This document shows, piece by piece, positions 34,554 to 46,500 of a DNA stretch of 64,000 nucleotides. This DNA is from UBA2030 sp049969475 (GTDB lineage: Bacteria > Bacteroidota > Bacteroidia > Bacteroidales > TTA-H9). The notes under the pieces are model-generated. The model saw only the letters and a list, made by a program, of their open reading frames with translations, was not told where the DNA came from and did no database searches. The number at the start of each line of letters is the position of its first letter. Position 1 is the first letter of the stretch. The DNA is taken from positions 68,975 through 132,974 of the forward strand of contig JBMFOU010000005.1 in the NCBI GenBank assembly GCA_049969475.1, given 5' to 3'. The translations under genes were made by a program, and so were the position numbers.

Positions 34554-37500
34554 ATGACTACAACTTTGACCACTCGAGACAAAACCTCAAGGAACGGGCT
34601 ACGCGTCTTACTTTTATTGATCATCGGCCTGTTGGTTTGGGGTAAACCTACGTGGAGCCAGAACTCCACCATTAACCCAGACTCAGTTTGTATAAACTCA
34701 ACAGAGCCCTATAGAGTAGACTCCACCCCGGGTTCAAGATACGTTTGGACAACATTCTATGGTTCTGGAACCATAAACTATCTATCCGACTCATCAGCCC
34801 GCATCAATGTTACCTGGAACAACTCAATACTTACTGATACACTGTATGTAACCGAAATCAACATATATGGGTGTAGCGGAATTCCCAACAAATTGATTAT
34901 TAAAAAGTTTTCGATACCCGATATAACGTTAAGTGCATCCAACATCAATATCTGCGAGGGTACAACCCTGCAAATAAGCGCCGTAGCCACTGGACTATCT
35001 CCATACACCTATCAATGGTATCATAATGGTAACCCCCTTCCCGGTGCTAACTCAGCCACACTCTCTATTCCCAATGTTAACGCAACCCACGGAGGGCAAT
35101 ACACCTGCCAGGTAAGCAATGCCTGCGGCACAGCAACGAGTCTGAATGCAACTGTTACTATTTTATTCAATCCCATAATTACCCTAAATCCCGTAAACAT
35201 AAGTACCTGCCCGGGTAACAATATTCAACTGAGCGTTACTAATACCGGAACAGAACCCATAACATACCAGTGGTATTTTAACGGCAATCCGTTAATTAAT
35301 ACCCCCCCTCATATTCAAGGCGTTAACACACCTAACCTTGCAATCAATGGCATGACCTATGCCGATACGGGCACTTACCATTGTGTGGTATCCAATACCT
35401 GTGCTTCCGTCTCGAGCTCCACTGCCAAAGTTTCTATTAATGTCCCTCCAAGTATTATCAACCAGCCTGATAGCCTGAGTATTTGCAACGGTCAGAATGC
35501 CCTGTTGGCTGCCACTGTGACGGGTGATTCATTGAATTTCCAATGGTTTAAAAATGGAGTCGCCATTCCCGGTGCTAATACTCCCATTCTGTCGTTCAAT
35601 CCTGCTTTATATTCAGATACAGCCAATTATACGCTAACCATTACGAATACCTGCGGTAGCATTACCACACAGAATGCTCTGCTGAATATGAATATCCCGC
35701 CGGTCATCGTCGCTCAAACCGACAGTCTGAGCATATGCGATGGACAGAATGCAGTTTTCACAACTGTGGTTACGGGCGATTCCCTGAACTATCAATGGTA
35801 CAAAAACGGTAATCCCATCGTTGGGGCCAATTCACCCATTCTTTCTTTCATCCCGGCACATTATGCTGACACAGGTAATTATATTCTTGAGGTATATAAC
35901 AATTGCGGAACTGCATCCACACAAAATGCACTTCTTAACATGAATATACCTCCGGTCATAATGCAACAACCCCAGAATATTTCAGCCTGCTTAACAGAAA
36001 CCATATCATTCACTGTTGCTGCAACAGGGGATAGTTTAAACTATCAATGGATGAAAAATGGGGTTAATATACCAGGAGCCATAAGCAGTTCTCTGACGCT
36101 TAGTAATATTCAATATACCGACACCGCCAGCTACGTATGCAAAATATGGAACAATTGCGGAGAAGTGTACAGTCAACCGGGAGTTCTCAATATCAATATT
36201 TTACCAATTATTACCCAGCAGCCCTTGAATTACAGCTCCTGCTTGGGTTCAACCGCCTCATTTTCGGTTGCTGCCACAGGCGACTCACTTCAATATCAAT
36301 GGAAATTTAACGGATTAAACATCGCAGGGGCTACCAGCCCGACCTTGGTTATCAATCCGGTTACAGTGGCTAATTTGGGCAACTACACATGCCTGGTTTA
36401 CAATAATTGCGGTAGCCAACTTTCTGCTGCTGCAGAACTTACCATTAACATTGTTCCACAGATTGTAGTACAACCCAAAAATGTCTCTTCATGCCCCGGA
36501 TACTCAGCCACTTTCAGCGTAACCGCCACGGGAGATTCACTCTTTTACCAGTGGAGAAAAAATGGGGTGAACATCCCGGGTGCCACTACTTCTTCTTTGA
36601 CTATAAACCCTGTGACTTATGCTGATACAGCACGTTACTCCGTAATGGTTTACAATACCTGCGGACAAATAATATCCCAAAATGCCCGACTGAGTATCAA
36701 TATACCTCCTGTAATTACAAGTAATCCAAAGAAATACTCTACATGCATTGGTTCAAGCTTTACCCTCTCTGGCGCAGCAACGGGGGATTCATTATTTTAC
36801 CAGTGGGAATTTCAAAATGTACTCAATCCTTTCTGGACAACTGTAGGTGGCGCCACATCACCCACTTATTTTAAAACCAATGTTCAATATTCAGATACAG
36901 GCAGTTACAGACTTAGGGTATACAATACCTGTGGAACGGCTTATACCGCTTCCGCAAGGGTTAATGTGAATATAGTGCCAACTATTGTTCAGCAGCCGCA
37001 AAACATCAATACCTGCACAGGACAAACTGAGCAATTTGCTGTAGCCGCTACAGGAGACTCCTTGTTTTATCAGTGGTATAAAGAAGGATTCCCTATCACG
37101 GGTGCCACTTCATCCACCTTATCGTTTAATCCCGTGGCGTACACAGATACGGCCAATTATACCGTAATGGTTTACAACACCTGTGGAACGGTGATGTCTA
37201 ATCAAGCCAATTTAAACATCAATGTTCCTCCGACCATTACCTTACAGCCCATTGATGTTTTAACATGCGTTGGAGACTACAATATCATAACATTAGGCTA
37301 TACAGGTGATAGTCTGCAATTTCAGTGGATATTCAATGGGGTAAACCTGCCCGGAGCCACCAACGACACACTAGTATTTAATCCAGTTACACTTGGTGAT
37401 ATTGGAACATACACTGTATACATCCATAACAATTGTGGTGACATAACCAGCGAAACTGTGAGTTTACTGGCTAACATAGACCCCACTGTTATAGTTGACC

Positions 37501-40500
37501 CCGTAAGTGTTCTTACATGCCTTGGAAATAATGAAACACTTGAGGTGGGAATTTTAGCCTTAGGTTCAGCCCTGCCAGATTTTCAATGGTACAAAGATGG
37601 AAACCTTTTACCAGGTCAAACCTCTAATATCCTCCATCTAAACAATATAACAGTTTCTGATACTGGAGCTTATTACTGCAAACTTTTTAATAACTGCGAC
37701 ACGGTTTATACCGATACTGCTTTTGTAAGCGTGGATCTGATTCCTCAAATCATCCAGCAACCCCAGAATATCTCCACCTGTATTGGAAATGTTGAATCGT
37801 TTACAGTGTTAGCTACAGGCACCCGGCTGAAATACCAATGGTATAAAGATGGAAATCCTGTACCAGGGGCTACGTCTCCTACCCTTGCCTTTAATCCGGT
37901 ACAGGCCAGTCACATGGGAACTTATTATTGCAAAATATGGAACCATTGTGGGCAAATTAACACGCAACCTGTTGTGCTTTACATGAATGTACCTCCTGCT
38001 ATCACACTCAATCCCACTAATCAGAAAGCTTGTGCAGGAGATAATGTAATACTACAGGTGGCAGCTACAGGTGACTTCATTAATTATCAATGGTTTAAAG
38101 ATGGAAACCCTGTACCAGGAGCTAATGCAGCCGTACTCCAATTCAATCCGGTCAATTATAGCCATAGAGGCTTATATCAGTGCAGGGTACAGAACAATTG
38201 CGGAACCGTATGGAGCAATTCTGTCTGGGTTTGGGTTAACACGATACCCATTATCACCCAACAGCCTCAGGGAATTTCAACATGCGAAGGAACCAATTAT
38301 ACCCTTTCAGTAACTGCACTGGGTGACTCCATCAGCTATCAATGGCAACTCGAAGGAATAGATATTCCGGGTGCTACTTCAAACACTTATACCTTAACCA
38401 ACATTCAATACAATCAGACAGGAAATTATACTTGCTATCTGAGTACCCGTTGTGGTAGCATTATGACCCAACAGGCGAAAGTCTCCGTCAACAGAGTTCC
38501 GGTTATCACTCAGCAACCCACAGACGTCAATGCCTGTGAAGGAGACTTCGTATCGATCGACTTTGGTATAACCGGAGACTCACTTTATTTCCAATGGTAC
38601 AAAGAGGGAAATACTATATCCGGAGCCACGCAGGCATCCTTGCAATTTCCTGCTATTTCCACAGCGGATCGGGGGATTTACCGTTGCCACATCTGGAATA
38701 CTTGTGGTGAAGCCTGGACGGTTAATGTAAACGTATGGGTTAACATTCTACCCGGTGTTGCAACTCAACCCATCTCACAAACCCGTTGCGAAAACGACTC
38801 GGTGAGTTTCCGAATCACTCCAGTGGGCGACAACATTACCCTACAATGGTATCACAACAACCAGCCTATACCGGGCGCTACAGCCAATGTCTATTCAATT
38901 CCTGTAGTTGCTTTTGCTGATGCTGGTCAATATTTCTGCAGGGTTACAAGCAATACCTGTGGTTTTTATGATAGTGACATCGTAACGTTAAATGTAATCC
39001 AGAAATTTGCTGTCAATGCATTGGTTACCAACATAACATGTAATGGTAACAACGACGGTGCCATTGATCTAACTCTGACAGGTGCTACATCACCTGTAAA
39101 CTATCGCTGGAGCAACGGCATTCATTCAGAAGATCTCATTAATTTATCCCCCGGATTCTACAGCGTTTACATTCGGGATGCCAATAATTGCTTTGAAAAG
39201 AAAACTTTTGAAGTAGGTGAACCCGATGTGTTGGCATTTGTACACGACACCACCACATTTAGCAATGTTCTACGTCAAGGTGGGCTGGGCAACGACATGA
39301 TCATGGATATTAAAACTGACTCCTATGGAAATACATATGTAACGGGCAAATTCCAGGGGACAGCTACTTTCCAAACCCAAAGCCTCACAAGCTATGGCGG
39401 AGATGATATTTTCCTGGCTAAATACAACAATGCTGGAAACCTGAGTTGGATCCGTCAGGCAGGAGGTAGTTTGAACGACGTGGGCCGTAGCTTGACTCTC
39501 GACAGCCTTGGAAATATTTATCTCACAGGTTCCTTCGAGGTGATGGCCTGGTTTGGGAGCACCCAGATTTCAGGTAATGGAGGTAGCGATATTTTCGTTG
39601 CCAAGTATAACAATAACGGTACCCTGCAATGGGTGAAAAATTTTGGTGGATTTTTCGATGATCAGGGTAACACCATTGCATCCACGGAAGGGGGTTACAC
39701 TTGGTTGGCAGGTTCAATACAAGGAATCACTTCATTTGGAAATATTCCCATCATAAGCAATGGGGGCGATGATGCCTTCATACTGAAATTGAGCCCTGAA
39801 GGCAATGTTCAGTGGGTGAAGAACGCCGGAGGCACCTCGGAAGACATGGCCTACGGTATAGCTGTGGACATAGCAGAGGATGCCACGATGGTAGGTCGCT
39901 TCCAGAGCACGGCCTCATTTGGAACCACCACGTTGACTTCAGCCGGAAATAATGACATTTTCATTGCTAAATATAGCCCGGTAGGCAATCTGAAATGGGC
40001 CCGCAGAGCAGGTGGCACTGGTAACGACCTGGCACGTGCCATCCGCACCGACTATTCACAAAATATATATTTCGTCGGAAGCTTTGAAGGTAATGCCACT
40101 TTTGGTACCCTCACGCTGACTTCCAAAGGCTTGAAGGATGCTTTTGTTGCTAAATACGACAAAGGTGGAAATCCCTTATGGTTACGCAACATAGGGGGAA
40201 CTAACATTGACAACGCCAAAACACTTGATGTTGATGCTCTGGGTAGTGCATATGTAGCCGGCGCTTTCCGCAATAGCATGACATTGGGAGACAAGACACT
40301 AACCAGTGCAGGAAGTAGCGACATTTTCGTTGTAAAATATAATACTGCCGGCATCAGAGTATGGTCGCAGCAGGCAGGTGGCCCCGCTGCTGATTCAGCC
40401 ATGGCCATTGCTTTCAGACCCGACAAGAACCTTGCCTTGGGTGGGAGCTTCGGAGCTACAGCTACTTTCGGGGCTACTTCCCTTATCAGTCAGGGAATGG

Positions 40501-43500
40501 ATGATTCCTTCCTGGCACGTCTCAATCAGGTAGCTATTCCAACCCCACCGGTCGTTCAGAACACGCTATGTTTTGGGGGTAACCAGGGCTCAATCGACCT
40601 TACGGTGGGTGGTGGTACCCTGCCTTACAGTTACCTCTGGAGTACAGGTGCAAGCACCGAAGACCTTCTCAATTTGCAGGCCGGTACGTATTGGGTGTTT
40701 ATCAAAGATGCCAACCTTTGCGAACTGAACAGCCAATTCACCATCACCAACCAGTTCCCCTTCCCCACTCCCCCGGTAGCTGCAACAGTTAACCGAGATT
40801 ATTTCTGCACCACCGATCCGGGCAATATTGTGCTGACAGCCACGGGTGGTTCAGGTGATTATGTAGCCTGGTACACCTCCTCTTGTGGTGGTAGTCTTGT
40901 AGGAACTGGTAATCCGCTCACCATTCCCTCACCCGATGTAACAACAACTTATTATGCAAGATGGGAAAATGCATGCGGAGCCAGCACCTGCACTGAGGTT
41001 ACCGTACATGTTATTGATTTGCCTGTACCTCCAACCTCTGCTGTAGCTACTCCTAATCCTATCTGTGAAGGAACTGCCTACATAACCCTTAGTGCTATGG
41101 GTGGTCAAGGGGAGATTCTCAAATGGTATATCAATGGATGCGGTGTACAGGAAATCGGCACGGGTACTCCGCTTACAGTGCCAGCCCCGGTGGTTCCCAC
41201 AACTTATTATGCCCGCTGGGAATCGGCCTGCGGAGCTTCATCCTGTGCTACGGTTACCGTTGATGTAACACCTCTGCCTCAGCCGGTTACCAATGTTACG
41301 GCCAGTGCCAACCCCATTTGCTTCAACCATACCGATCCCATTACTTTAACGGCAACGGGAGGTTCAGGCGATGTTCTCAAATGGTCGGCCAACATCTGTG
41401 GAGGCACGGTCATTGGAATGGGCAACTCAATCCTGATTGACCCACCGACAGTCACCACTACCTACTATGCCTTCTGGGAAAACAGTTGCGGTATCTCGAT
41501 CTGCGATTCCATTACCATTGTGGTGATTCCCAATCCTCAGCCCCCCACAAGTATCCTAACGAGTAATAACTTTTTCTGCGCCGGCACCCTGCCTACTATT
41601 ACCCTTTCTGCGATAGGTGGAAACGGAGAAACACTCAGGTGGTTTACCGGTTATTGCGGAAGCACGAATATTGTCGGAACAGGCACAACCATTACCATTC
41701 CGGCTCCTACAACCACCAATGTATACTACGCCCGTTGGGAGAATTCCTGTGGAGTTTCTCCCTGTGCATTCCAAACTGTTACTGTATATCCGCAACCTAC
41801 AGTATTCTTTAGTGGCCTAGATCCCAACTATTGCGTAAATGGTAACAATGTACTGCTTACAGGCAACCAGGCCCCCAACGGATATTTCAGTGGACCTGGC
41901 ATTGTAAACAACGGAAATGGTACAGCATGGTTTAGCCCATCTATAGCCGGCGTGGGAGGCCCTTATCAAATCACCTATACCTTTACTAATTCCAATGGAT
42001 GTACCCAAAGCCAGACCCAAACCACCACGGTGCACGACATTCCTTTCGTAAACTTTGTTGGTCTGGCCAATTCCTATTGCATCAACGCTACTCCGGTTAC
42101 ATTAACAGGCAATCATGCTCCTCAGGGATACTTCTCAGGTCCGGGTATCACCTCATCAGTGAATGGTATCGGTATCTTCGATCCTTCAGTTGCCGGCGTG
42201 GGAACACACCAGATTTCATATACCTACAGCGATAACTGGGGTTGCGAAAATACTGCTACCAAGACAGTTACAGTGATAAATCTCCCAGTGGTTGATTTCG
42301 CCGGATTGCTGAGTGCATATTGCATCGATGCCAATCCAGTAACACTGACGGGCAACCATGCACCACAAGGGTTCTTCAGCGGCCTTGGAGTAACCAACAT
42401 CGGCCTGGGGCAGGCTATTTTCGATCCTCAAGCTGCAGGTGTGGGTGGGCCTTACCCCGTTACCTACACTTACTCAGATCCTAATGGCTGCTCGAACTCC
42501 AAAACCAAATTCGTTATCGTCAATCCTCTTCCTGTTGCCTCTTTCACTGGATTGATGCCTGAATATTGCCTCAATGAGGACCAGGATACTCTGGTAGGCA
42601 ATATGGTTCCTTTGGGTACCTTCAGTGGACCAGGAATTACCGACAATGGAAATGGCACAGCATTCTTTAATCCTGCTGGTGCAGGAGCTGGCGGGCCCTA
42701 TGCTATCACTTACAGTTACACCGATGGAAATGGATGCTCGGCCAACCAAACACAGACTACCATTGTACGCCCCTTACCTACGGTCTTCTTCACCGGACTT
42801 AACCCCATGTATTGTGTGAATGCTAATCCAGCTAATCTGGTGGGCAATAAGGCTCCGTTTGGTACGTTCAGCGGTCCGGGTATCACCGATAATGGGAATG
42901 GAACCGCCACATTTAATCCCGCTGTTGCTGGAGTAGGAACTCATCAGATAACCTATTCCTACACAGATAATTCGGGTTGCACCAATTCACAGACTAAGAC
43001 GGTTGTAATCAATCCGTTACCCAATGTTTATTTCACAGGATTAGCTCCAAGCTACTGTGCCAATTCGCCTTTTGCTTTGCTCACAGGATCTCAAGTACCC
43101 TATGGTACCTTTACAGGTCCTGGCATCCTCGACCTGGGTAATGGAAAGGCACGATTCTATCCTAATCAGGCTGGCGTGGGAGGTCCTTTCGTTATAACCT
43201 ATACCTACATCGATAACAACGCATGCATGGGCACCTTCAGCGATACTACCGAGGTGCTGCCTCTACCCCAACTCAGTGTAAGCGGCATAGATCCGGTTTA
43301 CTGTGTGAATGCTGCTCCTGATACACTTACAGGCAATATGGCGCCCTTAGGTACTTTCAGTGGACCAGGCATCACTGACCTGCTCATTGGTAAAGCCCTC
43401 TTCAATCCTGCTGCTGCCGGTGTAGGCGGCCCTTATACCATTACTTATGCTTACACTGATCCCACGGCTGGCTGCTCCAGCACTGTAAGCTATCAGGTAA

Positions 43501-46500
43501 ATGTGGCTCCTCTGCCTCAGGTAAGTTTCAATACCCTGGCCGCAGGTTATTGTGTGAACAATGGCCCTGTCATTCTCTCGGGCAGCCACAAACCTTACGG
43601 TGCCTTCACCGGCACAGGAGTAACTGACTATGGCAACGGCACAGGTATCTTCGATCCTGCAGTGGCCGGAGTGGGTGGTCCCTATCAAATTACATATTCC
43701 TACACTGACCCCAATGGTTGCTCGGGCTCTCAAACACAGAGCACCAGTGTTTATCCCTTGCCTGTAGCTCCTGCCTCGATTGTTGCATCTGCCAACAATT
43801 TCTGCACAGGTACCATTCCCAACATCACCTTGTATGCTATTGGTGGGTCGGGAAATGTAGTTAAATGGTATACAAATAGCTGCGGAGGTACTCTGATAGG
43901 TCAGGGCCAAAACATTGTAATTCCCTCGCCGGCCGATACCACAGTTTATTTTGCTCGTTGGGAAAACCAATGCGGTGCCAGCGAATGCGCCTCTATCCAG
44001 ATAAATATCATCCATTACCCTGTGGCACCCCAACTGGTAATGAGCTCACACAATGACTTCTGCAGCCAGAGTGTGGATAGCATAACCCTCACGGGAATTG
44101 GAGGATCAGGACAGGTATTTAAGTGGTTTGGCGAAAGCTGTGGAGGTACACTGGTAGGCATAGGCACTCCCATGAAAATTGCTGCACCTGTCTCTACCAC
44201 TACTTACTACGGTCGTTGGGAAACAGGTTGTGGACCATCGGCTTGCCAGAGCGTCACTGTCAATGTATTCCCCCTCACTACACCCCCAGATTCGCTTACC
44301 GTAAATCATAACAACTTCTGCCAGGGCACAATACCCAACATCACCCTGAAAGCCTGGGGCGGTACTGGAGACTTTGTGGAATGGTATGCCGACGCCTGTG
44401 GTACTCTGCCCATCGGCAACCAACAGCAGATTACCATACCCGCTCCCGATACCACCACAACCTACTTCGCACGGTGGATCAACAACTGCGATAGTTCCAT
44501 CTGCCAGTCCATCACTATTCAAGTGAATCCTCAGGCTATGCCACCTGATACTATTACTTTGGACAACAATAATTTCTGTGCCGGCACAGTAGGTATCGTT
44601 ACTCTGACAGCTAGTGGAGGATCTGGAAATTATATTGAATGGTTTGAAGGTTCATGCGGTGGAACGGTTGTATCGAATAATAATCCTCTTCTCATCAATG
44701 CACCTACCCAAACAACTACCTATTATGCCCGCTGGGTGAATGATTGTGGACCCTCGGCCTGCACTCCGGTAACTATCACTGTCATACCTCAACCCATGCA
44801 GCCCGATTCGCTTACAGTGGATACCAATTACTTCTGCCAGGCTTACAACGGAATTATTCTCCTGCGTGGTTTTGGCGGTCTGGGAGATACCCTGCAATGG
44901 TTTGCCAATAGTTGTAACGGTGATTACATCGGCAAAGGCACCGAACTACGTATTCCTGCTCCCGATACTACTACCTGGTATTTTGCCCGCTGGATAAATT
45001 CCTGTGGCGAATCGGCCTGCGATAGCATTAAAGTGGTGGTCGACGAGCCTCTACCTCTGGATTCTGTTTGGGTAGACCGTCCTATTGTATGCTTCGATGA
45101 TCCAGGTAAAATAAAACTCTTTGCCAGTGGTGGTTATGGAACTACCATCCAGTGGTTTGCCAACAGCTGTGGAGGTACTCCCATCGGCACAGGCTCCATG
45201 TTACAAATCAATTCTCCCACATTAACAACCAAGTATTATGCTCGTTGGGAAAACCACTGTGGAGTAACTGCCTGTGATACGGTAGAGGTCCTGGTTATTC
45301 CACAGGCTCAACCACCCATGCTTATTACAGCAGACACCAACTACTTCTGCCCCAATACTGTATCTACTATTACACTTACAGCCTTTGGAGGCTACGGAGA
45401 TACTTTATCGGGTTACGGCGATACACTGCGTTGGTTTGCAAACTCGTGCGGTGGATTGGAAATCGGCACGGGAACCAGTATTACCATACCGGCTCCTGTT
45501 AAAACTACTACTTACTACGCTCGCTGGGAAAATCACTGCAGTACCAGTGAATGCCTGGCATTTACCGTAGTAGTAGACGTACCCAAACCTGTGACCGCTG
45601 TTTGGTCTGATACCAACAACTTCTGCCAGGGTACGGTGGAAGACATAACCCTCATGGCTTACGGCGGTTATGGAGAATTCCTCAGATGGTACTCTTTCGA
45701 TGGAACCAACTATAACTTGTTGGCTACCGGACAACCCTTCAACCTCTTCGCCCCCGATACCACCACAACCTATTATGTACGGTGGGAAAATCACTGTGGT
45801 AACTCAGAGTGGAACAGCATAACCATCAAAGTAAATACCCCAGTTGCTCCTCCAATGATTGCAGTCGATACCAATGGATTCTGCAGTGATTATGGTTTGC
45901 CCATAACGCTTTCGGCTTCAGGTGGCAACGGAGATACCTTACGATGGTTCACCAATGCCTGTGGAGGTACTGAAGTGGGTATTGGCAACCCGCTGACCAT
46001 TCCTGCGCCTACTGTAACTACCACATATTATGCAAGGTATGAAAACATCTGTGGAATCTCTGATTGCAACACCCTAACGGTGGACGTAATCCCTGCGCCC
46101 ATTATATTTGCCGGAGAGGTTGACTCGGTTTGCGAAAAAGGTGTTTATCAGATCTCTAAAGCCAACGTTGCCAATTTCACCAATATCTGGTGGACTACCT
46201 CTGGCAAAGGAACTTTCGACGATAACACGAGTCTCATGCCTGTATACTCGTTGGGTTCTGAAGAATTCGAGACTCGGGACACCATCTACCTGACGCTGCA
46301 TGCCCAAGGTCTTTCTCCCTGTGGTATCTACAAAGACAGCCTCATGCTGATCGTTAATCCATTGCCCGTTATTACCTTCTTCCCAGCCGATACAGCCATC
46401 TGCTCCGATTCAAGCTTGATGATTGCAACGGCTGGTGCAGCCACCTATCAATGGAAACCCACCACAGGACTCACACAGATTGCTGGTGACTACTACAAAG

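Noticed and set aside
34918..39000. CRISPR-like regular repeat spacing
   Set aside because: The period of about 252 bp is that of coding Ig-like domains in an intact frame; no short identical direct repeats with spacers.
43347..44033. A 228-codon open frame on the minus strand within the giant gene
   Set aside because: A shadow of the repeat arrays on the plus strand; the low stop frequency comes from the repeated coding pattern.
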